From the NCBI GenBank assembly GCA_013298525.1, contig JAAFHW010000006.1, positions 1 through 59,864 of the forward strand: a stretch of 59,864 nucleotides of DNA. The letters are read 5' to 3'. The DNA comes from Flavobacteriia bacterium (GTDB lineage: Bacteria > Bacteroidota > Bacteroidia > Flavobacteriales > Flavobacteriaceae). The first letter of the stretch is position 1; the number at the start of each line of letters is the position of its first letter. The position numbers were made by a program, and so were the translations under genes. This document shows positions 52,630-59,864 of the stretch, piece after piece. The notes under the pieces are model-generated. The model saw nothing but the letters and a program-made list of their open reading frames with translations. It searched no databases and was not told the DNA's origin.

Positions 52630-53997
52630 TTATTTTTTTCGCATTCCTTTTATGGCTAGCATTGGATTTTCTTCAATTGAAAAATCTTCCTCCATTATTT
52701 TGCCTTTGATAGATGCTTTCATTTGGTTAACCTTTTCTTGATTTTCATCAACTTCCTCTTCTACACCATTCAATTCTCTATCGATAATTCTTTGTAAAAC
52801 TTCGTCTCTTTTTTTCTTTTCTTCAAGTTCTCTTTCGGCTTCTTCGAGTTCTTTTGCAATTTCTTCTTCTTTTTTGGTAACGCTTAGAATAATTCCGAGA
52901 GCGATACATGTCATCCAAACAGAACTTCCTCCAGAACTAATTAATGGCAAAGTTTGTCCTGTAACTGGCAACAACTCAACAGCAACTGCCATATTAATTA
53001 ATGCTTGAAATATTATTGGAAAACCTAGTCCGACGACGACTAATTTACCGAAAAGCGAATTGGCTTTATGAGATGCTACAACAAATCTGAACAACAATAA
53101 AAGGTAAATTGAAATTATTGTAAAAGCTCCGAAAAGCCCAAACTCTTCCACAATAATGGCGAAAATAAAATCAGAAGAAGATTGCGGTAAGAAATTCTTT
53201 TGAACACTTTTTCCTGGTCCAAGTCCGTAAATTTCTCCTGAAGCTATTGCAATTTTCGCTTTTTCAATTTGATAATCATCTTCATCTGGTTTGTCGCTTG
53301 TAAAATTATCAATACGACTAATCCAAGTATCCACACGATTTGGGAAAGCATCTGGAAATTTTTTAGCAATTAGTATAAAAAACAATCCGCAAAGCAATCC
53401 TGTTCCTAGAATAATTCCGATATATTTTAATGGGTATTTACCAATAAAAGTTAGCATAATAACCATTGAAAAAATTAAAGCTGCCGTAGAAAAGTTCGCA
53501 GGAAAAATCAATCCGACAGTTACAAATACTGGCAACCAAAGTTCCAGAAGCGATTGCTTAAAATCGGGTGCAACTTCTCTTTTTTTGGACAAATACCTTG
53601 CTACAAAAATATACAACACAATTGCTGCAAATGTTGATGTTTGAAAGGATATCCCAATGAATGGAATTTGAATCCAACGACTGGCATTTGCTCCATCAAT
53701 TACAGTTCCTTTTACCAAAGTATAGACTAACAAAACCCAAACAATTGGCAATGCAATTCGTGAAATTCCTCTAAAATAATGATACGGAATTTTGTGAACT
53801 TGATAAATTATAACGAAACCAATAGTAATGTGAATAGCATGCTTCAGCAAATAGGTCAAGGCATTTCCTGAGCCGTGACGCATGTAAGCTAAATTACTAC
53901 TCGCACTAAAAACAGGCATAAAAGAGAACAGCGCCAAAAGAGCAACAAATGCCCAAATGACTTTATCTCCGTGTAGTCTGCTTATTAGTTGTTTCAT
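52630..53997 (-). CDS. ftsW: Division-specific glycosyltransferase FtsW
   Basis: FtsW is a SEDS-family peptidoglycan polymerase. The 455-residue protein has about ten membrane helices, with family motifs GIEVNGASRWI-like GANASRWIQIPF, FIFAIIVEEFGLFGAF and TGQTLPLISSGGSSVWMT. A charged C-terminal tail of about 90 residues (EEEIAKELEEAERELEEKKKRDEV) is cytoplasmic and coiled-coil-like, as in other Bacteroidota. It is separated from murD by the four-helix-bundle gene and repeats. Confidence 0.97.
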   Translation of the reverse strand: MKQLISRLHGDKVIWAFVALLALFSFMPVFSASSNLAYMRHGSGNALTYLLKHAIHITIGFVIIYQVHKIPYHYFRGISRIALPIVWVLLVYTLVKGTVIDGANASRWIQIPFIGISFQTSTFAAIVLYIFVARYLSKKREVAPDFKQSLLELWLPVFVTVGLIFPANFSTAALIFSMVIMLTFIGKYPLKYIGIILGTGLLCGLFFILIAKKFPDAFPNRVDTWISRIDNFTSDKPDEDDYQIEKAKIAIASGEIYGLGPGKSVQKNFLPQSSSDFIFAIIVEEFGLFGAFTIISIYLLLLFRFVVASHKANSLFGKLVVVGLGFPIIFQALINMAVAVELLPVTGQTLPLISSGGSSVWMTCIALGIILSVTKKEEEIAKELEEAERELEEKKKRDEVLQRIIDRELNGVEEEVDENQEKVNQMKASIKGKIMEEDFSIEENPMLAIKGMRKK

Positions 53998-54040
53998 TTT
54001 AATATTAGATATTTGATATTAGATTTTAGATATTCTTTAC
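53998..54040. repeat. ATATTAGAT repeat downstream of the four-helix-bundle gene
   Basis: ATATTAGATATTTG and ATATTAGATTTTAGATATT units lie between ftsW and the small gene. A matching tract in inverted orientation is on its other side at 54418. Confidence 0.7.
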
Positions 54041-54055
54041 GTTGATACTTATCTT

Positions 54056-54418
54056 TTATTTACTATTTAATCTGTTATTTACAGTTTTGAGTGTTGAAAC
54101 AAAAATTGCAACTAATTCATTAGCTTCCTTTTGCAAAACATCCAATTCTGTTTTATTAATCCATTTCATTTCTTCAATTATTTCTAGCCAAAATTGAGTT
54201 TCATCTGCTTCTTCTAAAACAATATTTAACTTCGCAACAAATTCTTTATCACTTCTTGCTCTACAAACTACTCTATAATTTACTCCAACAGAAGTTGCAC
54301 TTTTAGCAATTTGATTAATGACAACTCTTGTTGACATTGAGTTTGGCATATTTTCAATTAGATTTAAAATAGATAATGAAAATTGCTTTGTTCTATTTTT
54401 AAGCTGATCGTTTGTCAT
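54056..54418 (-). CDS. Four-helix bundle protein (23S rRNA intervening-sequence family)
   Basis: This 120-residue all-helical protein has the pattern of the S23/IVP four-helix-bundle family: FSLSILNLIENMPNSMSTRVVINQIAKSATSVGVNYR, followed by FVAKLNIVLEEADETQFWLEIIEE. Such genes occur in rRNA intervening sequences, in retroelement (DGR) accessory genes and as scattered copies in Bacteroidota. Here it is placed between ftsW and murD in the dcw cluster, with short AT-rich repeats on both sides. No DGR reverse transcriptase is present. Its function is unknown. Confidence 0.9.
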   Translation of the reverse strand: MTNDQLKNRTKQFSLSILNLIENMPNSMSTRVVINQIAKSATSVGVNYRVVCRARSDKEFVAKLNIVLEEADETQFWLEIIEEMKWINKTELDVLQKEANELVAIFVSTLKTVNNRLNSK

Positions 54419-54450
54419 ATCTAATATTTAAAATCTAATATCTAATATTA
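54418..54450. repeat. AATCTAATAT repeat upstream of the four-helix-bundle gene
   Basis: ATCTAATATTTAAAATC and TAATATCTAATATTATAG are inverted relative to the tract at 53998, so the small gene is bracketed by complementary low-complexity repeats. Confidence 0.7.
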
Positions 54451-55782
54451 TAGATTCCTAACTTCTCTTTTAAATTGATTCCCTCTGTCTTCGTAGTTTT
54501 GAAATAAATCGAAACTTGCGCAAGCTGGAGATAATAGAACAGTATCACCTTTTTCTGCGATGTGTCTTGCTGTATTTACTGCATCGTGCATATTATCTAC
54601 TTCAACCATCATATCTACAACATTTCCGAAAGCATCAATTATTTTCTTGTTATCAACACCAAGACATATAATTGCTTTTACTTTTTCGTGAACTAATGGC
54701 ATTAATTCAGCATAATCATTTCCTTTATCAACGCCTCCGACAATCCAAACTGTTGGCGTTGTCATGCTATCTAAAGCAAAAAAAGTTGCGTTAACATTGG
54801 TAGCTTTACTATCGTTAATGTATTGCACATTATGAATTTTTAGCACTTTTTCTAAACGATGTTCAACTCCTTGAAAATTAGACAAACTCTCGCGAATGGT
54901 TTGTTTTCTGATGCGCAAAATATTCGCTACAGAAGTTGCTGCCATTGCATTTTTCATGTTGTGCTTTCCTTCAAGTGCAATGTTTGCCGTTTCCATTAAA
55001 AACTCTTCTTGGTTGATGTTGATTTCCATAGTGTTGTTATTTAAAAATGCTCCGTTTTCAATTGATTTTGATATCGAAAATGGAATTAATTGTGCTTTTA
55101 CTTTGTTATTTTTTAACCAATTTCCGATAGCTTCATCATCTGCATCATAAATGAGATAATCCTCTTCGGTTTGATTCATTGTTATTCTGAATTTCGATGC
55201 GATATAATTTTCATATTTATATTCGTATCGGTCTAAATGATCTGGACTTATATTAGTAATTATGGCAATATGTGGCTTATAATTTATGATTCCGTCTAAC
55301 TGAAAACTACTTAATTCTAATACATAAGAGTCGTAATTTTCTTCGGCGACTTGCCATGCAAAACTTTTTCCAATATTTCCGCCCAATCCTACATTTAATC
55401 CTCCTTCTTTTAGCAAATGATATGTCAACATTGTTGTTGTTGTTTTACCATTACTTCCTGTGATTCCAATGGTCATTGCTTTTGTAAAATCATTAGCAAA
55501 CTCGATTTCAGAAATTACTGGAATTCCTTTTTCGATTAGCTTTTTTACAATTGGAGCCTTTTCTGGAATTCCTGGACTTTTCATTACAACATCAGCATTT
55601 AGAATTTTATCTTCTGTATGCTGTTCATCTTCCCATTGTATTTCATATTGATTAAGAACGTCTCTATAATTGTCTTTAATTTTTCCGAAATCAGATACAA
55701 AAACATCATATCCTTCTTTCTTTCCTAGAATTGCTGTTCCAACTCCACTTTCTCCACCTCCAAGAATTACTAATCGCTTCAT
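54448..55782 (-). CDS. murD: UDP-N-acetylmuramoylalanine-D-glutamate ligase MurD
   Basis: MurD adds D-Glu to UDP-MurNAc-L-Ala. From the ATG at 55782 the protein is 444 residues and begins [19 protein letters not shown]. The ATP motif is GITGSNGKTTTT, and the central and C-terminal ligase domains follow (ISPDHLDRYEYKYENYIASK, NDSKATNVNATFFAL). The start overlaps the mraY stop as TAATG, an arrangement favouring translational coupling. A longer in-frame start inside mraY adds an unlikely Cys-rich leader. Confidence 0.97.
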   Translation of the reverse strand: MKRLVILGGGESGVGTAILGKKEGYDVFVSDFGKIKDNYRDVLNQYEIQWEDEQHTEDKILNADVVMKSPGIPEKAPIVKKLIEKGIPVISEIEFANDFTKAMTIGITGSNGKTTTTMLTYHLLKEGGLNVGLGGNIGKSFAWQVAEENYDSYVLELSSFQLDGIINYKPHIAIITNISPDHLDRYEYKYENYIASKFRITMNQTEEDYLIYDADDEAIGNWLKNNKVKAQLIPFSISKSIENGAFLNNNTMEININQEEFLMETANIALEGKHNMKNAMAATSVANILRIRKQTIRESLSNFQGVEHRLEKVLKIHNVQYINDSKATNVNATFFALDSMTTPTVWIVGGVDKGNDYAELMPLVHEKVKAIICLGVDNKKIIDAFGNVVDMMVEVDNMHDAVNTARHIAEKGDTVLLSPACASFDLFQNYEDRGNQFKREVRNL

Positions 55783-57008
55783 TATCTCAGTTTCAAGGTT
55801 ACAATTGCTACAATCGCCAATAAAATGGTTACAATCCAAAAACGCGTTACAATCTTACTCTCGTGATATCCCTTTTTCTGATAATGATGGTGTAATGGTG
55901 ACATCAAGAAAACTCTTCTTCCTTCGCCAAAACGTTTTTTGGTGTATTTAAAATAAGATACCTGAATAATTACCGAGGCGCTTTCGGCAAAGAAAATGGC
56001 ACATAAAACTGGAAGTAACATTTCTTTTCTAACCGAAATTGCTAAAACCGCTATAATTCCGCCAATAGTCAAACTTCCTGTATCACCCATAAATACTGAT
56101 GCTGGATAAGAATTATACCAAAGAAATCCGATTAAAGCTCCAACGAAAGAAGCAATAAAAATGGTCATCTCTCCTGAATTTGGGATGTACATCACATTCA
56201 AGTAATTTGACAAAATGATATTACCCGAAATAAATGTGAAAATACCGAGCGCGAGTACTGATATTGCTGATGTTCCTGCGGCTAAACCATCAATTCCGTC
56301 GGTTAAATTGGCACCATTTGAAACTGCTGTAATAATGAAAATTACAATTGGAATAAATACCAACCAAGCCCAATTTTGATAATCATCTGTAAATGGTTTT
56401 AAGATTTGAGCATAATCTAATTCGTTATTTTTTGTAAACGGAATTGTTGTTGTTGTTGCCTTAATTTCCTTTGCAGGTTGTGAAATTGTATTTCCAGTTT
56501 GGTTGAAAGTGATAGGCGTTGCTGACTTCTCACGAACTGTAACTGCTGGACTAAAATACAATACTGAACCCACTATAATTCCCAAACCAACTTGACCTAT
56601 AACTTTAAAAATTCCTTTTAATCCTTGTTTGTCTTTTTTGAAGATTTTGATATAATCGTCAATAAAACCAATAGTTCCCATCCAAAGTGTAGTGACAATT
56701 AAAAGAATAATGTAAATATTATTCAATTTAGTTAATAACAAAACTGGTATCAACGTTGCGAAAATGATGATTAACCCACCCATTGTTGGTGTACCTGCTT
56801 TTTGAGTTTGCCCTTCTAAACCTAACTCACGAACCGTTTCACCAACTTGTTGATTTCTCAAAAAAGTAATGATTTTTTTTCCGTAAATAGTTGACAGTGT
56901 TAATGATAACATCAACGCTATAGCCGAACGAAACGTAATATATTGAAACACTCCAGCTCCTGGAATGTCAAGTGTTTTGTCTAAATATTCAAATAAGTAG
57001 TATAACAT
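55782..57008 (-). CDS. mraY: Phospho-N-acetylmuramoyl-pentapeptide transferase MraY
   Basis: MraY makes lipid I from UDP-MurNAc-pentapeptide and undecaprenyl phosphate. The protein, 408 residues from [21 protein letters not shown], has about ten membrane helices. Its conserved sites are [42 protein letters not shown] and the C-terminal [13 protein letters not shown] periplasmic loop near residues 165-200 is longer than in E. coli. The upstream ATG at 57044 lies in repeat sequence and is not used in my call. Confidence 0.97.
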   Translation of the reverse strand: MLYYLFEYLDKTLDIPGAGVFQYITFRSAIALMLSLTLSTIYGKKIITFLRNQQVGETVRELGLEGQTQKAGTPTMGGLIIIFATLIPVLLLTKLNNIYIILLIVTTLWMGTIGFIDDYIKIFKKDKQGLKGIFKVIGQVGLGIIVGSVLYFSPAVTVREKSATPITFNQTGNTISQPAKEIKATTTTIPFTKNNELDYAQILKPFTDDYQNWAWLVFIPIVIFIITAVSNGANLTDGIDGLAAGTSAISVLALGIFTFISGNIILSNYLNVMYIPNSGEMTIFIASFVGALIGFLWYNSYPASVFMGDTGSLTIGGIIAVLAISVRKEMLLPVLCAIFFAESASVIIQVSYFKYTKKRFGEGRRVFLMSPLHHHYQKKGYHESKIVTRFWIVTILLAIVAIVTLKLR

Positions 57009-57017
57009 ATCTTCTTT

Positions 57018-57085
57018 TTTTAAATTCCAATTTTTAAATTCCAAATTCCAATCGTTGGGTTTTGGAATTTTAATTTTTGGAGTTT
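57018..57085. repeat. AAATTCCAA low-complexity repeat between murE and mraY
   Basis: AAATTCCAATTTTTAAATTCC and AAATTCCAATC units are followed by TTTTGGAATTTT and TTTTTGGAG, which are their reverse complements. The tract can fold into a hairpin inside the dcw transcript. Confidence 0.6.
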
Positions 57086-57087
57086 TA

Positions 57088-58551
57088 CTATTTGTTCATT
57101 TGTTCTAAAAATTCTTTTACAATTTTCATATCATCAAAATCATGGCGAACACCTTGAATTTCTTGATAGGTTTCGTGACCTTTTCCTGCAATTAGAATAA
57201 TATCATTGGCGTTTGCTAATTGACAAGCAGTTTTTATAGCCTGTTTTCTATCTTCAATAGAAAGTGATTTTTTGAAATTTTGTGGTTCAACACCTGCTTC
57301 CATTTCGGCGATAATCGTTGACGGATTTTCAGTTCGTGGATTATCAGAAGTGATGATAACTTTATCGCTCATTTGTGTTGCGATGTTTGCCATTATCGGT
57401 CTTTTCGTTTTATCTCTATCGCCACCACAACCTACAACAGTTATTAATTGCTCATTTTTTGTGCGAATATCATTGATGGTTTTCAAAACATTTTCTAAAG
57501 CATCAGGCGTATGAGCATAATCTACAATAGCTGTAATCTTATCGTTTGAAACAATAAACTGAAAACGACCTGAAACGCTTTCTAATTCGGATAGTAATCT
57601 CAAAACTTCAAGCGATTCTAATCCTAATTCAACTGCAGTTCCATAAATTGCTAGTAAATTATAAGCATTGAAAGTTCCGATAAGTTTTACCCAAACCTCA
57701 TTTTCATTAATTTTAAGCAACAATCCTGAAAGTTGATTTTCTAGAATTTGAGCTTTATAATTAGCATATGATTTTAAGGCATATGTCAACTTTCTTGCAT
57801 TGGTATTTTGAAGCATTACAGCTCCATTTTTGTCATCAACATTGGTTAAAGCAAAAGAAGACTTTGGTAAATGATCAAAAAACGATTTTTTAACATCACG
57901 GTATTCTGCAAAAGTTGGATGATAGTCTAAATGATCGTGCGATAAATTAGTAAAAACGCCACCTTCAAACTGCAATCCTTCTGTACGTTTTTGATGAACA
58001 CCATGTGAACTCACTTCCATAAAACAATAGTCACAACCGATTTCAATCATTTCATTTAAAAAATAATTGATGGTTAAAGAATCTGGTGTTGTGTGTGTTG
58101 CTTTATGTTCCACATCATTAACCATTATTTTTACAGTAGAAAGCAAACCAACTTTATATCCTGCTTTTTTGAATAATTGGTACAAAAGTGAAGCAATAGT
58201 GGTTTTACCATTAGTTCCTGTGATTCCAACTAAACGTAATTTTGAGGATGGATTATCATAATAATTGGAAGCCATAAAAGCCAATGCCGAATTAGTATCT
58301 TTTACTTGAATGTAGGTAATTCCTGTAATTATTACTTCTGGTAATGTGTCACAAACAATCACAACGGCTCCAAGATTAATTGCTTTTTCGATAAAGCCGT
58401 GTCCATTAGAAACTGTTCCACGAATTGCTACAAAAATGTCGTTTTCTTGAATTTTTCTCGAATCGAATTCGATTTTATTCACAGCAATTTCCGTTGAACC
58501 TTTTACAGCTTCAATAGCAACTTTATATAATATGTCTTTTAAAACGATCAC
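57088..58551 (-). CDS. murE: UDP-MurNAc-tripeptide ligase MurE (meso-diaminopimelate type)
   Basis: MurE adds the third amino acid to the stem peptide. The 487-residue protein has [20 protein letters not shown], the carbamylated-Lys region [26 protein letters not shown] and [13 protein letters not shown]. The motif [11 protein letters not shown] includes DNPR, associated with meso-diaminopimelate specificity. Its GTG start overlaps the ftsI stop as GTGA, so it should be translated by coupling. Confidence 0.96.
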   Translation of the reverse strand: MIVLKDILYKVAIEAVKGSTEIAVNKIEFDSRKIQENDIFVAIRGTVSNGHGFIEKAINLGAVVIVCDTLPEVIITGITYIQVKDTNSALAFMASNYYDNPSSKLRLVGITGTNGKTTIASLLYQLFKKAGYKVGLLSTVKIMVNDVEHKATHTTPDSLTINYFLNEMIEIGCDYCFMEVSSHGVHQKRTEGLQFEGGVFTNLSHDHLDYHPTFAEYRDVKKSFFDHLPKSSFALTNVDDKNGAVMLQNTNARKLTYALKSYANYKAQILENQLSGLLLKINENEVWVKLIGTFNAYNLLAIYGTAVELGLESLEVLRLLSELESVSGRFQFIVSNDKITAIVDYAHTPDALENVLKTINDIRTKNEQLITVVGCGGDRDKTKRPIMANIATQMSDKVIITSDNPRTENPSTIIAEMEAGVEPQNFKKSLSIEDRKQAIKTACQLANANDIILIAGKGHETYQEIQGVRHDFDDMKIVKEFLEQMNK

Positions 58552-59864
58552 GATAATTCTAGTGTTATGATTGTATTTTTGATAATAGGTTGTCCGGCTT
58601 GAATCGATTGATTCTTCACTTTTCCAATTCCTTTTACTTTTACTTTAATTCCTAAATTTTCCAAAAGAGCTACTGCATCCATTCCTGGCATTCCTTTTAG
58701 ATTAGGTATTGTATTTTTTACATTTTGTGCTTTTGTAAAATACTCTTGATATTTAGTTTCTTGTTTGGCTACTTTTTTATCAAGATTTTTTATTTCATTT
58801 GTTGATGGTGCGTCGGTAAAAATCTTTTGTGCGATTCTCTTGAAAACTGGTCCGGCAACGTCTGCACCATAATAATTATTCATTGAAGTGTTTGGTTTGT
58901 GAACTACTACAATGCAAGAATATTTAGGGTTTTCAGCTGGAAAAAATCCAACAAAAGAAGAAATATAATGCTTCTCATTTCCTCCATTAGTCCCATAATT
59001 GGCTTGCGCTGTTCCTGTTTTTCCTGCCATAGAAAAATCTTTAGAATATAGCTTTGCACCTGTTCCTCTTTTTACCACATTCAACAACAATGATTTTAAT
59101 TTTTTGATAGTTGCATCAGAACAAATCTTCGGATTGATAATTTGTTTATCATATTTCTTGATGGTTTTATTCCATTCTTTAATTTCAGAAACGAACTGTG
59201 GCTTTACCATTTCTCCGTTATTTGCTACAGCATTATACAATGTCAAAGTTTGTAAAGGAGTCATTGCAACGTTATATCCAAACGCCATCCAAGGCAATGT
59301 GTTTGGATGCCAACTTTTATCAGAAGGTTGATGAACAATAGGTTTTCCTTCGCCTTGAAATGGTAATCCAAGAGGTTTGTTTAATCCTAAATTGTTAATT
59401 CTATTTACAAATTGTTCTGGATTATTTTTATAATTCTCTACAACTGCTTGAACTAAAATAGTATTGGACGAAACTTCAAAACCTCTTCCTAAAGAAATTT
59501 TCCCATAACCTCCTTCATGTGAATCACGAACTTTATCACCTCTGTAGATTATTGTTCCACCACGACTATCGTAAACTTTTGACGTATCTACTTTATTATC
59601 ATCTAAAAGCGCAATCATATCAACCAATTTGAACGTAGAACCTGGTTCGTGGGATTCAGCTACAGCATAATTTATAGTTTCATAATAATTGCCTGATTTT
59701 TCGTCTCTTCCTAGGTTAGAAATCGCTTTAACTTGACCTGTTTTAGTTTCCATTACGACAACGCAACCGTGTTCAGCGCCATATTCTTCTAACTGTTTTA
59801 ACAAAGCGTGATGAGCAATATCTTGAATATAAACATCAATAGTTGAAATTACATCGTATCCATC
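58548..59864 (-). CDS. ftsI: Penicillin-binding transpeptidase FtsI with PASTA domain (5' end beyond window)
   Basis: The frame stays open to the window edge (DGYDVISTIDVYIQDIAHHALLKQLEEYG), so the N-terminal part is missing. The visible 438 residues hold the transpeptidase domain: active-site motif STFK in EPGSTFKLV, SSN in FEVSSNTILV and KTG in MAGKTGTAQ. A single C-terminal PASTA domain (about the last 65 residues, IPNLKGMPGMDAVALLENLGIKVKVKG) ends the protein. It cross-links septal peptidoglycan. The first genes of the dcw cluster lie outside the window. Confidence 0.96.
   Translation of the reverse strand, partial: DGYDVISTIDVYIQDIAHHALLKQLEEYGAEHGCVVVMETKTGQVKAISNLGRDEKSGNYYETINYAVAESHEPGSTFKLVDMIALLDDNKVDTSKVYDSRGGTIIYRGDKVRDSHEGGYGKISLGRGFEVSSNTILVQAVVENYKNNPEQFVNRINNLGLNKPLGLPFQGEGKPIVHQPSDKSWHPNTLPWMAFGYNVAMTPLQTLTLYNAVANNGEMVKPQFVSEIKEWNKTIKKYDKQIINPKICSDATIKKLKSLLLNVVKRGTGAKLYSKDFSMAGKTGTAQANYGTNGGNEKHYISSFVGFFPAENPKYSCIVVVHKPNTSMNNYYGADVAGPVFKRIAQKIFTDAPSTNEIKNLDKKVAKQETKYQEYFTKAQNVKNTIPNLKGMPGMDAVALLENLGIKVKVKGIGKVKNQSIQAGQPIIKNTIITLELS

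Noticed and set aside
54056-54418. A diversity-generating retroelement around the four-helix-bundle gene
   Set aside because: There is no reverse transcriptase, template repeat or variable C-type lectin target nearby.
55783-55839. Longer N-terminus for MurD starting inside mraY
   Set aside because: The extra residues are Cys-rich and unlike MurD; the ATG at 55782 overlaps the mraY stop and begins the Rossmann-like motif.

Overview
The window is a chromosomal stretch of a Bacteroidota bacterium, very probably a Flavobacterium. The evidence is the low GC content, a complete gldKLMN block for gliding and type IX secretion, exosortase XrtF, a short RpoD, promoter-like TAnnTTTG elements, and a division and cell-wall (dcw) cluster in flavobacterial order. 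Shine-Dalgarno sequences are scarce. I see no transposase, integrase, phage gene, CRISPR array or rRNA. One tRNA (Arg, anticodon TCG) is present.

Layout. 1-4330: end of an acyltransferase-like gene, a DUF4345-like membrane protein, an ABC-F ATPase, a DUF983 protein and an FAD oxidoreductase. 4422-12987 (minus): gldK, gldL, gldM and gldN, preceded by an arginase-fold protein with degraded metal ligands and by topA. 13398-20803 (plus): miaB, a YcxB-like gene, a sigma-54-type AAA+ activator, an lptE-like lipoprotein, a TPR gene, secG, groES and groEL. 20902-25570 (minus): a DedA protein, a metal-related trio (secreted HMA protein, TonB-dependent receptor, Cys-rich HYC protein) and the xrtF pair. 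25642-28774 (plus): a free methionine sulfoxide reductase-like GAF protein, rpsO and pnp.

28794-37370 is the most accessory-looking part. It holds two unrecognised exported proteins, a TonB-dependent receptor with an STN-like domain, two tandemly duplicated DUF4249 lipoproteins and an MG2-like exported protein. Three nearly identical terminators punctuate it. 37382-39659 has two unknown envelope genes divergent from a regulator-like gene. 39743-44896 carries rpoD, rpe, a CBS protein, a dus gene, a beta-propeller-like lipoprotein and an MtfA-type peptidase. The tRNA and a yqeY gene follow. 45806-59864 (minus) is the dcw cluster, transcribed as ftsI (partial), murE, mraY, murD, a four-helix-bundle gene, ftsW, murG, murC, ftsQ, ftsA and ftsZ.

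The strongest unexplained signals are non-coding. There are three copies of a structured TAGCCCTGA...CAGGA element, with the hairpin loop inverted between two of them. There is a family of CTGAA-N5-TTCAG palindromes next to start codons. Many gaps, especially inside the dcw cluster, hold low-complexity repeats built from 8-11 nt units. Among proteins, the degenerate arginase homologue beside gldKLMN and the DUF4249 duplication with a hybrid signal peptide are the most notable. I did not find a clear new defence or biosynthetic system.
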